Notes under the pieces: generated by a model | Databases searched by the model: none | Told to the model about the DNA's origin: nothing | Seen by the model: the letters and a program-made list of their open reading frames with translations, nothing else | Translations under genes and position numbers: made by a program | Shown here: in pieces, positions 1-10,627 of the stretch | Layout: each line of letters begins with the position of its first letter | Numbering within the stretch: position 1 is the stretch's first letter | Source of the DNA: Unio delphinus | Lineage: Eukaryota > Mollusca > Bivalvia > Unionida > Unionidae | NCBI GenBank assembly: GCA_029339505.1 | Contig: JAQISU010000179.1 | Coordinates: 15,810,001-15,874,000, forward strand | Direction: 5' to 3' | Length of the DNA stretch: 64,000 nucleotides

Positions 1-2
1 GT

Positions 3-2138
3 AGACATATGTATGAAAAAGCGTGGATGCCAATTGTGCTATTGCGGTATATGATCGATTGTGGTATGCTAATATCGTTAATTGTCAGTGAAGCGATTAT
101 TTGTTATAACGCTCAGAAAGATGTTTGGTTACCAAAACCTGATCTAGAAAAAATAATTAACGAACAACGAAAACAATTGGGAGATTGTGAAACACTTATG
201 GATTGGTCTAAGAGGTTATTCGAAGGTAGGAATAGAGAGGCTAAAGAGCTCGGACGAAGAATAATCGGTAAATTCACTCAAGGTGGAAGATTTGACAATG
301 CAAAATATTCTTCGAGATTGATCTTAGACAATGAAGAATACGATTTTATCATAACCGATTTAATAAAAAAAGGAAAATTTGTAACCCGTAAGAACGCTTT
401 TCTATCAGGGGAATTAGATGAGGAAGCTTACAAATCTGCGAGCGGAACTAATAATGTTTGGGTGGATGATGTCCTTCGAAATGGTAAGAAACTAGGTACG
501 GTTGTTACCTACTGTGATGGAAAAAGTTGTCAATACACACATTTGAGAAGTTCTATGCTAGCCTATTCTTGTATTAATCTATTCTCGATGATAAATAGAT
601 TTCCTAATACCGCGGTTAGAGTAGCTACTGATTCAATGTATATCCATGAGAAATACAAATCAGATGTAGCTAAATTCACAGATCCTAAGGAAGCGTGGGG
701 AAATTGGAGGTTTAAAAAAGAAACACTACATGAGTATTGTAAATCCGCAGACGTTGCTATGGATGATAAATACTTGAAAAGTAACCATAATATCTCAGAG
801 ATTCAATCAGAATTTTCTACTGCACCGCCCGTATCAGATCCGATTTGTAGATACAAGACAGTTTATTTAAACGGCTGTGGTGGATCAGGAAAGACAACTC
901 GTGCAATCGAATTATTTCGTCGTGGAAACGCTAGCGTTTCTAACATGGTTGTGTTAACACCAACTCACAGACTCGCCAGAGAGATGATAGCGCGGGGGGT
1001 AAAAGCCTGTACTTATCACAGCTTCTTTCGATGGAAAGGCGATACATGGACTCCTGATCGAATGGGCGATAAATTTATTCCTGATGTAATAATCATTGAT
1101 GAAGTATGTACTATATCGTTGACAATATTACAGACATTTCTATCATGGTTGTTGACAAAAAACACAAAAGTCGTCATGTGCGGGGATCACGGTCAACCGC
1201 AGCCATTTGTTGGTGGATCTCCACATGAATGGTTAAAGGGTTTTGTAGATTATTATGAAGAGATTAATACCGACCATAGATCACTTGATGAACAATTACG
1301 AGAATTCAAAGCGCTAATTAGATTACAACCGGATAAAATCCAATGTGAAATAGCGCGTGAAATAATTTCAGAAACTCCCATGAATGATTTTTGGGAAATG
1401 TGGAAGCCAAATGATTTAATAATCGCGAGTAGAAAAATAGTCAGAGACGCACTTCAGATGAAGTTGTTTGCGCTACATAAAGAAAAATTTGCAACGCTTC
1501 CAGTACCACTCTGTTATAGACCTAAGGATACACGAAAGCAGAATATCGACGTTGACATTCCTGGACAACAACAAAAGCAGAATTTAGTATTAAATGATAT
1601 TGTGCTGGTTGATATCAGCGTCGTTAAAGATGCATTAGGTGCTGATAAATCCCCATGGACGTTAGGTTATGCAGCAACAATACACTCTTCACAGGGATTG
1701 ACTATATCCGATACAACTCTTTGGATAGTAGATAATCATATTGAGTGGTCAAATTTAGTTTATCTCGCAGTATCCAGAGTACGGCGAATAAACCAACTTC
1801 GAAAAATTGTGGTTAATGATAATGACAATACAATAAGTAATATACACACCGATGATAATATAATCAGAAAAAAACTCTCTGGTTATAAACAACAGGATAA
1901 AAAAAATAAAAGAGAATTTGACATTGATGCTGAATTAATTAAGTCACTAAAGCAACAACAGAACAATCACTGCGCGAGTTGTAATTGTATAATGAGTTGG
2001 AATTGGTCGGATAAAGATCCTCGCCAATTTACCGTAGATAGAAATGATAACAATCTCGGTCATGTCAGAAACAATGTGAGGTTGACTTGTATTGAGTGCA
2101 ACAGACGCAGAGGTGCCAGCACCTTAGGTGCTAGTTAA
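3..2138 (+). CDS. Polymerase B - SF1 helicase - HNH nuclease fusion, C-terminal part
   Basis: The reading frame is already open at the window start and matches the middle of the copy 2 polymerase, so this is a 5'-truncated view. Seen in order: polymerase motif B region (RRIIGKFTQGG), motif C as VATDSMYIH, a P-loop (GCGGSGKTTR) opening a superfamily 1 helicase, Walker B (IIIDEVCT), helicase motif III (MCGDHGQPQPF), motif V-like (AATIHSSQG) and motif VI-like (YLAVSRVRR). A C-terminal HNH module follows, with two CxxC-type pairs and a DRNDN core, ending in CNRRRGASTLGAS. No stop or frameshift is visible in this part, unlike copy 2. It keeps about 23 residues before the GKKLGTVVTY block that copy 2 lacks. 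The stop overlaps the convergent integrase stop by 8 bp. The likely role is replication of the element. Confidence 0.88.
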   Translation, partial: RHMYEKAWMPIVLLRYMIDCGMLISLIVSEAIICYNAQKDVWLPKPDLEKIINEQRKQLGDCETLMDWSKRLFEGRNREAKELGRRIIGKFTQGGRFDNAKYSSRLILDNEEYDFIITDLIKKGKFVTRKNAFLSGELDEEAYKSASGTNNVWVDDVLRNGKKLGTVVTYCDGKSCQYTHLRSSMLAYSCINLFSMINRFPNTAVRVATDSMYIHEKYKSDVAKFTDPKEAWGNWRFKKETLHEYCKSADVAMDDKYLKSNHNISEIQSEFSTAPPVSDPICRYKTVYLNGCGGSGKTTRAIELFRRGNASVSNMVVLTPTHRLAREMIARGVKACTYHSFFRWKGDTWTPDRMGDKFIPDVIIIDEVCTISLTILQTFLSWLLTKNTKVVMCGDHGQPQPFVGGSPHEWLKGFVDYYEEINTDHRSLDEQLREFKALIRLQPDKIQCEIAREIISETPMNDFWEMWKPNDLIIASRKIVRDALQMKLFALHKEKFATLPVPLCYRPKDTRKQNIDVDIPGQQQKQNLVLNDIVLVDISVVKDALGADKSPWTLGYAATIHSSQGLTISDTTLWIVDNHIEWSNLVYLAVSRVRRINQLRKIVVNDNDNTISNIHTDDNIIRKKLSGYKQQDKKNKREFDIDAELIKSLKQQQNNHCASCNCIMSWNWSDKDPRQFTVDRNDNNLGHVRNNVRLTCIECNRRRGASTLGAS

Positions 2139-3078
2139 GACCACGCGGTGGTAATTGAGTATCCTCGGGAATCACTTGTAATTGTTCGCGTGTAAATCCT
2201 CGCTGAGGAGCAGTTGAATCCAGTTTATAGACTGGAGGTCTACCAGTTGATCGTGTTATGCCGGATATATTATGCGTAGTGACACTCCAAATAGGATCAG
2301 TAGCTCTTTTTTTACCACCCTCAAGCTCTCCTGGTTCATATAAGTACCTTACAATGACATTACTACCAAGAATTGGTTCTTTTTGTGAAATTCCTTGGAT
2401 TTCCATTTTGATAGACGCCTTCTTAATAGCGTTGACAGGTTTCATATTAATTGTTCTAGTAATCTCATTATTGATTGCGGTAATCACAGCTGGTAATCTC
2501 TTGACCCATTCACGGGATCGTTTATCCTGGATGAATTCTTTTGCGTATTGATATCCGAATAACCGCTCAGCAAGGGTTTTATTAAACCGTTCAACAATTG
2601 CCTGATCGCGATGTAGCGCAGTGTGTCCTCGTCTGATGGCGACATTATGATGTTTCATCGTAGATGTAACAACACCTTGAAATTCCTTGCCAGGATCAAC
2701 TTGTAACAGATTTGGCCAGCGCAGAGGACCTCGTCGATAAATTTTTTCAAATGCAGAAGCTACTTCAGTAGATGATTTTGTTTTTAACGGTTCTGCTTCT
2801 TTGTATCAACTTGCAATATCAACTAACGTTAACGCGTATTTGTAACCGTTGTCATGCGGCAGAAATAGTATATCAGCTTGATGAACTTCATTAGGTGTTG
2901 TAACATCAAAATGCGAATAGTTAATTTGTTTAGGCGCTGGTAGATAAATTTGCCATATTGCCTGTTTAGATAACCAGTTTGCCGCTGTAGTTTTTTTCAC
3001 CTTTGATGCACTAGCTAGTTTATTGATTGCTGCGTAACCTCTCCAGTATCCTCTCGGAGAATAATAAATAGATTCCAT
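2131..3078 (-). pseudogene. Polinton integrase (rve/DDE), one nonsense codon
   Basis: Retroviral-type integrase. An N-terminal helical region (MESIYYSPRGYWRG) precedes the rve core with its first Asp in VHQADILFLPH, second Asp in LLQVDPGKEF and the Glu in AIVERFNKTL, followed by a chromodomain-like C-terminus (RYLYEPGELEGG, GFTREQLQVIPED). A single in-frame TGA at 2806-2808 replaces a CGA present in copy 2, a change typical of CpG decay. The frame is otherwise open on both sides, so the break is one nonsense codon. All three catalytic acidic residues survive here, while the copy 2 integrase has lost one. It lies 18 bp downstream of the phospholipase gene on the same strand and converges on the polymerase gene. 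Confidence 0.88.
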
Positions 3079-3096
3079 ATTAAAATGCTAGCATTT

Positions 3097-3611
3097 TCAA
3101 TTACCAGCACCTAACATCAATTTACCCTTCATAGCAGATTTTACCAACCACGAAGCCAATTTTTCTTTGAAGGATTTATCAGGAATAGCATTTAACGCAT
3201 GAATTAATTTTACATCTGCGAGATGTCTGTGTTGAAGATTGCTGCTTTTATAAGCGACATCATGAGCATGACACGCCTTATCAATAGCGTTTATTGGATA
3301 TTCGCCGGGTCGGGGCTGATTTTGATCATCAAGTCTGATATCTAATCGTGTTCCCGGTCCACAGTAGCTATATCCTGGAAGGTGCTTTTCTCCTGGATAC
3401 TTTGCCCACGGTGTTCCTGGGAGTTTTGTCAATTTGGCTGCAATATCACCTCCTCGTTTTTTTTTAAAGGTTTCGTGGAAGTAAATCTAAATTTTTTCGT
3501 ACTACATTGTACGCATTTACCAGAAAGCGCTGATCGATTATTTTTCGTTGTAATCGTCGTCAAGTCATTTGTGCCAGTACGCGTCCTACACTTCACACAA
3601 TATAGATCCAT
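3097..3611 (-). pseudogene. Zinc ribbon + parvovirus-type phospholipase A2, frameshifted
   Basis: The first 60 codons from 3611 carry a CxxC...CxxC zinc ribbon (CVKC at residues 5-8, CVQC at 33-36). The downstream frame (3097-3432) carries a secreted-type PLA2 core: calcium loop YCGPGTRLD, then IDKACHAHDVAY with the His-Asp pair, and a following ADV acidic residue. The two frames are offset by one base at a run of nine A (plus-strand T run, 3459-3467). Copy 2 reads into the PLA2 in one frame, so the ancestor was probably a single protein. In parvoviruses this domain breaches membranes during entry; the same role here is inference. Its ATG is 18 bp from the divergent ATPase start. Confidence 0.82.
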
Positions 3612-3629
3612 AATTTATATATAACAGTT
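3612..3629. promoter_or_regulatory. Divergent intergenic core, TATA-like
   Basis: Only 18 bp separate the ATG of the leftward zinc-ribbon/PLA2 gene from the ATG of the rightward ATPase. The gap is AT-rich and contains TTTATATATAA, a TATA-like string. If both genes start here, their core promoters must overlap or lie inside the opposite coding region. The same arrangement recurs in copy 2 at 34831-34847. Confidence 0.4.
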
Positions 3630-4292
3630 ATGAATGTAATTGATTATTCAGCTACTCGACGACGGGAACCTATTAGACACCATGCAATGTTACCAAATTC
3701 TATTCGCGCGATTATCATCGGACCATCTGGAAGTGGTAAAACACAATTGCTACTTAATTTGATAACGAGATGGATGAAGTGGGATAAATTGTACATGATT
3801 GCTCCGAGTGTAGACGATCAACGATGTTATGAAGTATTAAAGGATTTTAATGATGCCGCGCAAGAAATTAACGGCGATGGTGTTATTGAGTTTATAACCG
3901 ATATCGAAGAGGCACCTAGTATTGATGATATTGATGGAAGTATTAACAATTTAGTCGTATATGATGATATCATGTTAGATAATCAAAAGAATCCTGCTAG
4001 AATATTTTCCCGGGGGCGTCACAAAAACACCGATGTGATATATATCACTCAACGTTACACTCAAATACCAAAAGTGATCAGAGATAACTGCAATATGCTG
4101 TGTGTATTTAACGGAGTTGATACTCATACTCTTAGAAATATTTGGCAAACTTGGTGCGGTGGTGATATGGATCATAATCGATTTAGAAATTTCTTTAGCC
4201 ACGCTCAGACAATCCCACACGGATTTGTAACGATAAATTTATCAGACCCTCGGACAAGATATCGTATCGGACTTGATCAAATATTTAGTTAG
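3630..4292 (+). CDS. A32/FtsK-HerA type packaging ATPase, motifs intact
   Basis: 220 codons. Walker A is IIIGPSGSGKTQLLLNL (K37 in the P-loop). Walker B is NNLVVYDDIML (D112-D113). A later QRYTQIPKVIRDNCN block fits the sensor region of Polinton and poxvirus A32-like DNA packaging ATPases. The family pumps genome DNA into preformed capsids. The start is taken as MNVIDYSATRRREP, which aligns with an internal Met in copy 2. The gene is complete and is the only enzyme in either copy with all its recognised motifs in place within view. Its stop is 6 bp from the inner edge of the terminal repeat unit. Confidence 0.92.
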   Translation: MNVIDYSATRRREPIRHHAMLPNSIRAIIIGPSGSGKTQLLLNLITRWMKWDKLYMIAPSVDDQRCYEVLKDFNDAAQEINGDGVIEFITDIEEAPSIDDIDGSINNLVVYDDIMLDNQKNPARIFSRGRHKNTDVIYITQRYTQIPKVIRDNCNMLCVFNGVDTHTLRNIWQTWCGGDMDHNRFRNFFSHAQTIPHGFVTINLSDPRTRYRIGLDQIFS

Positions 4293-4298
4293 CGCATT

Positions 4299-4478
4299 AG
4301 CAGCCGAGGAGGTGAACGTCAACTAAATGGCGTCTTTTTTTTTTACCCTTGAGGAAGGCTCCGTTTGACAAACAGAGCTCTAAAATTGTTAAGTCTCAGT
4401 TTGTCAAATGGAGACTTAGAATATTTTTGCTTAAAATATACCCCAATTAGAGAAAGTCTGTTCACCCACTCTGCTGCT
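4299..4478. repeat. Right terminal unit of copy 1
   Basis: A 180-bp unit bounded by inverted sequences: AGCAGCCGAGGAGGTGAAC at its inner edge and GTTCACCCACTCTGCTGCT at its outer edge. Inside are two hairpins, one around GTTTGACAAAC and one with arms AAGTCTC/GGAGACTT. The copy 2 terminal repeats have the same plan (inverted borders around an internal hairpin) with largely different interior sequence. Confidence 0.75.
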
Positions 4479-5623
4479 TCTTGCATCTGATTGTTAGAAA
4501 CTTACAGAGGCTGCATTGTTAATCAGATTTTATTCAAAGTTCATATATCAGGTCCTATCATCATTATCTCAAGATTATTAGTGAGAACTGTGCATATTAA
4601 TGGGACTATTTATTTCTTCTTCTGATCCTGTTTTTATAAAACCTGGGATATTTAAAGGATATCTACATTTTGTTAGTAGATATACGGAACTATTTCATGA
4701 ATGAAACAGAAACAATATGTCATTTGTGACAGTATAAATTGTTTTTACTTGTGAGTAAAAATTTGGATATGGAGATCTGAATAATACACATAAGGCCATA
4801 CACTTATGTACATTTTTGAGTTATACATGTGGAAATATTTCATGAACAATGATAGTGGTGATGCAAAATGTTTTTACTTAGGAGTAACATTTTTGGAACT
4901 GGAGATCTGAATAATGCACATAAGGACAGATTCACTTCCTAAATGGAAAAAGAAACTATTGCTGCTGTGGTGATTAAAGTGATAGACATATATGGACTTG
5001 TATTTTTTTATTTGATAGCTTTGCATCGCAGTTTTTGTTCATCCATCCTGATCATTCATTTTGAGTTTTATTTTTTGGGACACCCTTGTGTTTTGGTCTA
5101 CAACCAATTATTTATGCTCCATAATGTGGGGATTTTGAAAATGAGACTTGCTTTCACTTGATTGTAAGCAGAATTCAGATGATAGCCATGAATTCTAATT
5201 GCATTCAACACACATTTATAAAACAAACATTGCTTTGAGGGACATTAAACACTCTATGTAAATATTAAATGGTTAGTCCAGTATTTTAGGACCCTGTTTG
5301 GATTCACTCTTTATCTTTTTGACCATGTAGTACCTGTGTTTAAATTATTTTCACCAAAATTTACTGAGAGCAGCACACATTTATGTTCACACCATGATCT
5401 CATATTTTATGTTTTGTGATGCAGCCATAAAATTTGTGGGATGTTTTTGATATCTCAACAAATATTCATCAAAGTTTGAATGTCAGCTTCATTCAGCAAG
5501 TTCAAAGGTTTCTTTGTTTCCAAGAGTAGTTTTAAAATAAAACAAACAGTTGCAATTGTGGTTAAGTTTTTACCAGAAAATATTGCCTATAATGCGAAGA
5601 TATGTATCATTTTTTCCCCACAG
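4479..5623. other. No recognised gene; probable intron
   Basis: AT-rich sequence between Polinton copy 1 and the first visible host exon. A short segment is repeated: GGAGATCTGAATAAT...CACATAAGG occurs near 4770-4795 and again near 4900-4925, each preceded by TTTTTACTT-GAGTAA. No long coding frame with recognisable similarity is seen. Confidence 0.4.
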
Positions 5624-5737
5624 ACTGTGGAGCTGTGGGAAAAAGAGAAAACCTTAGATGACATGGAGAAATACGTTTGGGATTTGAATGCATCAAGGAA
5701 AACCATCCTTAAGTTACTGAAGCATATTCACACCATA
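5624..5737 (+). CDS. Penultimate exon of an unidentified host gene
   Basis: 114 bp (38 codons) with a polypyrimidine tract and CAG acceptor just upstream (TTTTTTCCCCACAG) and a GTATGT donor just downstream. It encodes a charged helical segment (TVELWEKEKTLDDMEKY...). The exon is in phase 0 at both ends and joins in frame to the exon at 10628. Earlier exons must lie left of the window or within unrecognised sequence. I do not recognise the protein; the composition suggests an alpha-helical, coiled-coil-like protein. Confidence 0.65.
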
Positions 5738-6414
5738 GTATGTATGGTTTTGAGAAACCAGAAATTAAAGAGTTTAAAAGAGACATGAACACCAGTCATG
5801 ACTCACGCTTATTTCATGAACCCATCATAGGAGACTGATTTAAGGTAGCAAATTTTCTTTATTGTTACATGAGTTAGAAAAGTTTAGACAAAAGTGAAGG
5901 GTGAGCATTCATGATCAGTAAAGATATTTTAATATCAGTAATACATTAACCTGTCACTGTTGTGTAGCTTACCCTTTCCACATCGAAAAATTCTCATCTA
6001 AGCCAGATGTTTCATCCTCCAGTTAGAAAGTTCTCAGAACATGAACATTAACCCAGTCTCACTCCATAGCATATCATCCTTCTTTTACAGACTATATTTT
6101 GTAAGCAATGAGAAATTCTTGCTTGAAGAGAAAATACCATCTACACTTTTCATCAGGTCAGAAATTATGTTTTAGGAAAATTGCATTTTCTAGTGGGTCA
6201 TAAAAATTCACCTGAATACTTTCCATATATATTTCCACTTTATGCATTGCCACATAGTGTGACATACATGTTTTCATTGTCATTAGTGTTGTTTAAAGCA
6301 GTGTGTGTTATTAACAGTTGAATGTCCGAGTCACATTAGTAGAGATTATACAGTGTCACATTAGTAGAGATTACACAATGTGCTTTGTTAACAGTTAAAA
6401 TCTCCTGGTCACAT
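5738..6414 (+). other. Intron sequence, no feature recognised
   Basis: Part of the intron between exons 5624-5737 and 10628-10888. A short phrase (CACATTAGTAGAGATTA) is repeated near 6330-6375 and recurs in variant form near 7085. No coding similarity seen. Confidence 0.4.
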
Positions 6415-6863
6415 TACTGTATTTTCTGGCCTATAAGTCGATTCGGTGTATAAGTCGAATTCACCAATTTTGTAAATTTTCCATCCTTCGTCCATATATA
6501 AGATGAGACCATGTCAATATCTTGGCTTCGTATTTTACACTAGTAATGGTATCGTTGTATGATATTTCCAAATTTACCAGCAATCGTGAAATTGCATTAC
6601 CGATGCTTACATGCTTGGGATTTTATTTCTGAACAAATCACTGCTATATTCTGTAATCAATTGACACAGATGAATAAACAGTCCATGCTTGTTTTATTAT
6701 AATTGAAAGCACCTCCATGTTGTAGTTCATTTTATTACCTGTAGTTACGAATGTAATTTATATAAACTTTCAATGACACAATCTATATATAAGTCGATTC
6801 GGAATATAAGATGAAGACCTGACTTTCAAGTAAAAAGGTATTGACTAATAGGCCGGAAAATAC
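6415..6863. mobile_element. Non-autonomous DNA transposon (MITE-like), pogo-related family
   Basis: About 450 bp bounded by inverted ends GTATTTTCTGGCC (6419-6431) and GGCCGGAAAATAC (6851-6863). Subterminal ATAAGTCGATTCGG-type strings occur at both ends. It has no open frame. The interior matches, in order, segments of a longer copy at 52617-54247, including CAGTCCATGCTTGTTTTA and GACCTGACTTTCAAGTAAAAA. The longer copy contains a transposase helix-turn-helix fragment, so this one reads as a deletion derivative. Confidence 0.75.
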
Positions 6864-7468
6864 GTTCGTAAAGATTAGACAATGTGCGTTATTAACAATT
6901 TAATCTCCTATTCATGTTAGTTGAAAGTTGACACAGTGTATAGTATTAACAGTTTTCTGTCTTGGTCCATTAGCGGACCAGGGCTGGCCTAAGGGTTTTT
7001 ATGAGCTGGGCAAACTACGATTCTAGTGTCCCCTCCATAGAGAAAAAAAGTCACTTTCATCGTATAGCGTCCATGTCCTAGTCACATGAGTAGAGATTGC
7101 ACATTGTACATTTTTAATAGTTAAATCTCCCAATGTTTCTTTACTTTATTTACACCTTGGTTAGTACAGGCAGCTTTGAGGTTGTCACTCACGGGCAAGT
7201 AGTACAGATAACAAAACATCTAACACAAACCCTTGTTATTATTAAGCATATTCACTTTTTGTGACGAAAGGTTTTCCGATTCAGAAATTTCATAGTCCAA
7301 CAATATCAGGGACATTGCTGAAAACATGCTTACTTCTCCCGTCCCTCTGAATCCCAATGATCTTGGAGTGTTCTTTCTAATACATGTACTGGGAACAAAT
7401 ACGTCTCTGCAGGTAAAAGAGGCCTTATAAAGCTCCTAAAAAGAGCAGCTGTTTCCACCATTGAGGAA
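6864..7468. other. Intron sequence, no feature recognised
   Basis: Intronic stretch between the MITE and the SINE. It holds further degenerate copies of a short GAGATT(A/G)(C/G)ACA-TGT phrase. No gene or element is recognised. Confidence 0.35.
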
Positions 7469-7719
7469 GATTGTTGTTGTTTTAGGGTTTGACGCCATTT
7501 TTCAGCACACGATAGGCTATACATGGCATCCAGTATTAATGGTGGAGGAAGAACCCAGGGAAACCCCCTGGAAAGAACCACCGACCCACAATAAGCTACT
7601 GGCAAGCTTTTTCATATACCCACATTGGCCGAATCTGAGACTCGAACCCAAACAGACACGTGAGATGGCAATGATCTGCAGTGGAGAGCACTTTAGACCA
7701 ATCGGCCACTCTGGGCCCC
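7469..7719 (-). mobile_element. tRNA-derived SINE
   Basis: Reading leftward from 7719, a tRNA-like head has a box A-like TGGCCGATTGGTC and a box B-like GGTTCGAGTCT. A body follows containing GGGGGTTTCCCTGGG and CCACCATTAATACTGG, then a short (CAA)n-type tail near 7469-7485. The RNA polymerase III boxes and tail are characteristic of SINEs. The body recalls SINEs I remember from mollusc genomes; that link is from memory and not a search. It is not a functional tRNA, because no complete cloverleaf can be drawn. Confidence 0.7.
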
Positions 7720-9804
7720 TAATGAGGAGGAAACAGCTTCTTCTCAGCTAAAAAGTGGTATCAAGTGAACTCTTTAAAATAAAAGGAGAGGGACAGCACC
7801 TTCCCTAATAAAGAGAGTGCATCTTCTAGGAAGAAGTCAGTGGCTCTCGTTAATGGCTATAGTCTCAGAGCTGGAATTAAGCATGCCCTTTAACTACAGG
7901 AAAGATGGGCAGCACCTTCCTAAGCATGAGAAAAGCTTTCCCCCAAAGGGAGTAGATCAAGCTTTCTTTCTTTGTTACAGTGTTTTTTCATCCCATCTAT
8001 CTAAAGCGCCATTGGATCAAGTGCTGGTTACTGATCACCAGTAACTGGTCATCAGTCAAACCTCACTGAACATTAGGTACTAGTCATCAGCAGTGAAGTT
8101 TCATTCATTGTACGAAAATTTGTTAACATTTGCTAAACCTTGGTGATATTGTTTAAGGGATAAGGTCGTAACACCCCATTTTCAACACTATCAGATTATT
8201 TGGTGACTGGGCCCACATTTTTATTGATGCACTTTAATGGGAGAAGGAATTGGACCAATATCCCCTCTTCAGCATGTTCACATTCAGTCCCTATTGAATA
8301 TGGAGTTTTCATTTTATTGAGGGTATCATGATCATCATCAGACATAACCAAGGATGGCCTTTTCTATGGCCCCCTTTCAGAATGGATATTGAGGAACCAA
8401 GACCCAAAACTTCTCAAGAGGGATAATCTTGGAATAATCTTATACTTGGATAATCTCCATCCCCTAATAAACTTTGGAAGAATGAGAAATATTCTTGTCC
8501 TTAGGAAAAGACAGACACAAAGACAATCCAGTGAGGAATCACAGGACATCAAAGTCTTGGGCCTTCCCTGAGGATGGATTATTTTGGTTTTAATAATCCT
8601 ACATCCTCAAGATAATGATCAGGTTTATGATGTGTTGTCTCTTCTGTTAGATTCTTATGAATTTGCCAATAATTACGATGGGACGGTTTTCCCTCTTGTC
8701 TAAGGACTACTTTGTACCAGGCATATTAAGTGATGAAAGATGAAAATATATATCGTCATTAGATAAGGCAGTAAATGAAGTTGACGGTCTTCTCCTTCCC
8801 CTTCCCCAGATCTTTTTCCCTAAGACCTTGGGATTTGAGGACACTAAGATTCTTTCCGGCTTGAAAAAAACATTACTTAATGGTTATCACTACTTCTTGA
8901 GCCTATCTCAACCATTCTTCCTTGGACGACATTATGAAGGTGTATTTTGTCATTGACAGATGAACTTTTTATCTTCCTTTTATTGTCAGTATTTATCTAA
9001 TGAGAGCCAAGGTATTTTTACTCAGGATATTTATTTTTGTATTTATGGTGAGTAATTTTGTTCCAGTCAGTGTCATAAGTGACAGGTAAATGTATCACTG
9101 AAATGTTAAAACAATTTTGGAGGCAGCAAAAAACTAATTTTAATTTTGCATAAATTTTTACCTATGTGGCAGTCAAACAGGGTTGAAATACATGTCGTTA
9201 GAACGTTCTAGAATAGGAGGATGGTACATCAGGCAAAAAGAGTGATTGTTTCATTGCAGAAAGTGTGAGTTACCCAATAGTGACAGATAAATGTTACATA
9301 AAGTAGAATTAGTTTTACACACAGACACACACACATAACAAGAGAAAGATGCATAATATTAGTACATATCTAGAATGGCAAAACATTTTCGGTAAACTTC
9401 ATAGTGTAATTGGAATGGTCATAGTAACACTAAGTAATGCATATTAAGGTTTGTTTATAGTTTTGTCAGTGCCAGAGCATCCAAAAGGTAAATTAAGAAT
9501 TGTCACAAAGAGAGCCATGGTTTGTTTAAATCATTGAATGTCTTAAAGTGCTAAAAGATAGAGTAAGCTTGTATTTTTTAATTTTTTTTTTACATGCACA
9601 GGTTTATCACATTTACAGACAGCACAGAGTGGGCATCACTTACCACATGTATCCACTTAATGTACAGTCATTATTATTTATGAGTCTGTGCAGTATTTTT
9701 CTTACTGGATGTTTCTTCTATTAATGTAAATATATTGCAGGTATTGTGGGAAATCGTTTCCTTGTGGAATCTGGTGCAGACCACTCTGCAAGATAGATGT
9801 TAAA
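7720..9804. other. Long intron interval, no gene recognised
   Basis: About 2 kb of intron. It has short internal similarities (paired GATGATCA strings near 8330-8340 and 8620) and a CA-rich stretch near 9315-9340. A short segment near 9742-9800 gives a retropepsin-like phrase followed by a stop; this is too short to call. No splice-bounded exon is apparent. Confidence 0.35.
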
Positions 9805-10560
9805 AATCCATAATATAGTTTATGCTGTTCACTGTCCCTTTCAACTTTTGAATTATATGATGACAGATCTAGGTCAATAACGTTTCATTGACATTACCTA
9901 TATATTCATTATATGAAGGCAGATTTAGGTCAATACTGTTCATTAACATTACCTATTTATACATTATATGCTGGCAGATTTAGGTCAATACTGTTCATTA
10001 ACATTACCTATTTATGCATTATATGATAGCATATTTAGGTCAGTACTGTTCATTGAAATTGCCTATTTATGCATTATAGGATGGCTAATTTAGGTCGTAC
10101 TGTTCATTAACATTACCTATTTATGCATTATATGATAGTAGATTTGGGTCAGTACTGTTCATTGAAATTGCTTATTTATGCATTATAGGATGGCTAATTT
10201 AGGTCGTACTGTTCATCAACATTACCTATTTATGCATTTTATGACGATAGATCTGGATCATTGCACTACATTAACATTGTCTGTGATGGCAGATCTGGGT
10301 TACTGCTGACTGTTAGACTTTTATCTGCTGGCATATCTGGGTCAGTGCTGCGCATTGATGCTGTCAGTTTGGCTTTTGTATAATCCCAGATCTGGGTCAG
10401 TGCTGTTCATTGATGTTGTCTGTTTGGCCTTTATGTGAAGGCAGATCTGGTTCAGTGTCATTGAAGCTGTCTGTTTGGAAAATGTTATGGTAGACCTGGG
10501 TCATTGTTGTTCATTGATGATGTCTGTTTGGTCTTTGTGGGATGGCAGATTTGGGTTTGT
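9805..10560. repeat. Minisatellite, about 60-bp period
   Basis: Roughly a dozen imperfect tandem units with the core GCAGATTTAGGTCAATACTG, followed by TTCATTAACATTACCTATTTATGCATTATATGA. Units are most alike in the left half and diverge to the right, where the core becomes CAGATCTGGGTCAGTGCTG. The array sits in the last intron of the plus-strand host gene, ending about 70 bp before the final exon. Confidence 0.85.
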
Positions 10561-10627
10561 GTTGTACATAGTCGAATACATATTGTACATATACAAGTAA
10601 GATAACAGTCCATTACTTCAATTTCAG

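Larger units (their letters stand above)
1..4478 (+). mobile_element. Polinton/Maverick-type element, copy 1 (right part only)
   Basis: The element runs off the left edge of the window. Visible order: C-terminal part of the polymerase-helicase-HNH gene (+), integrase (-), zinc-ribbon/phospholipase gene (-), packaging ATPase (+), then a 180-bp terminal unit ending in ...CACTCTGCTGCT at 4478. Gene order and orientation match the right third of the complete copy at 21222-35778. Protein similarity is high but far from identical, so the copies are separate insertions or lineages and not a recent duplication. Nonsense and frameshift lesions show it is decaying. The left end and target duplication cannot be seen. 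It may lie in an intron of the plus-strand host gene whose last exons follow at 5.6 and 10.6 kb; that placement is inference. Confidence 0.9.

Noticed and set aside
2258..2551. 97-codon plus-strand hydrophobic frame
   Set aside because: Antisense of the integrase C-terminal half; the hydrophobicity is an artefact.
7620..7719. Possible tRNA gene on the minus strand
   Set aside because: Box A- and B-like sequences are present but no proper acceptor and anticodon stems can be drawn, and the region continues into a SINE body and tail.
9742..9800. Retropepsin-like phrase (IVGNRFLVESGADHS)
   Set aside because: Less than 20 codons followed by a stop, with no other gag-pol sequence beside it; could be chance.
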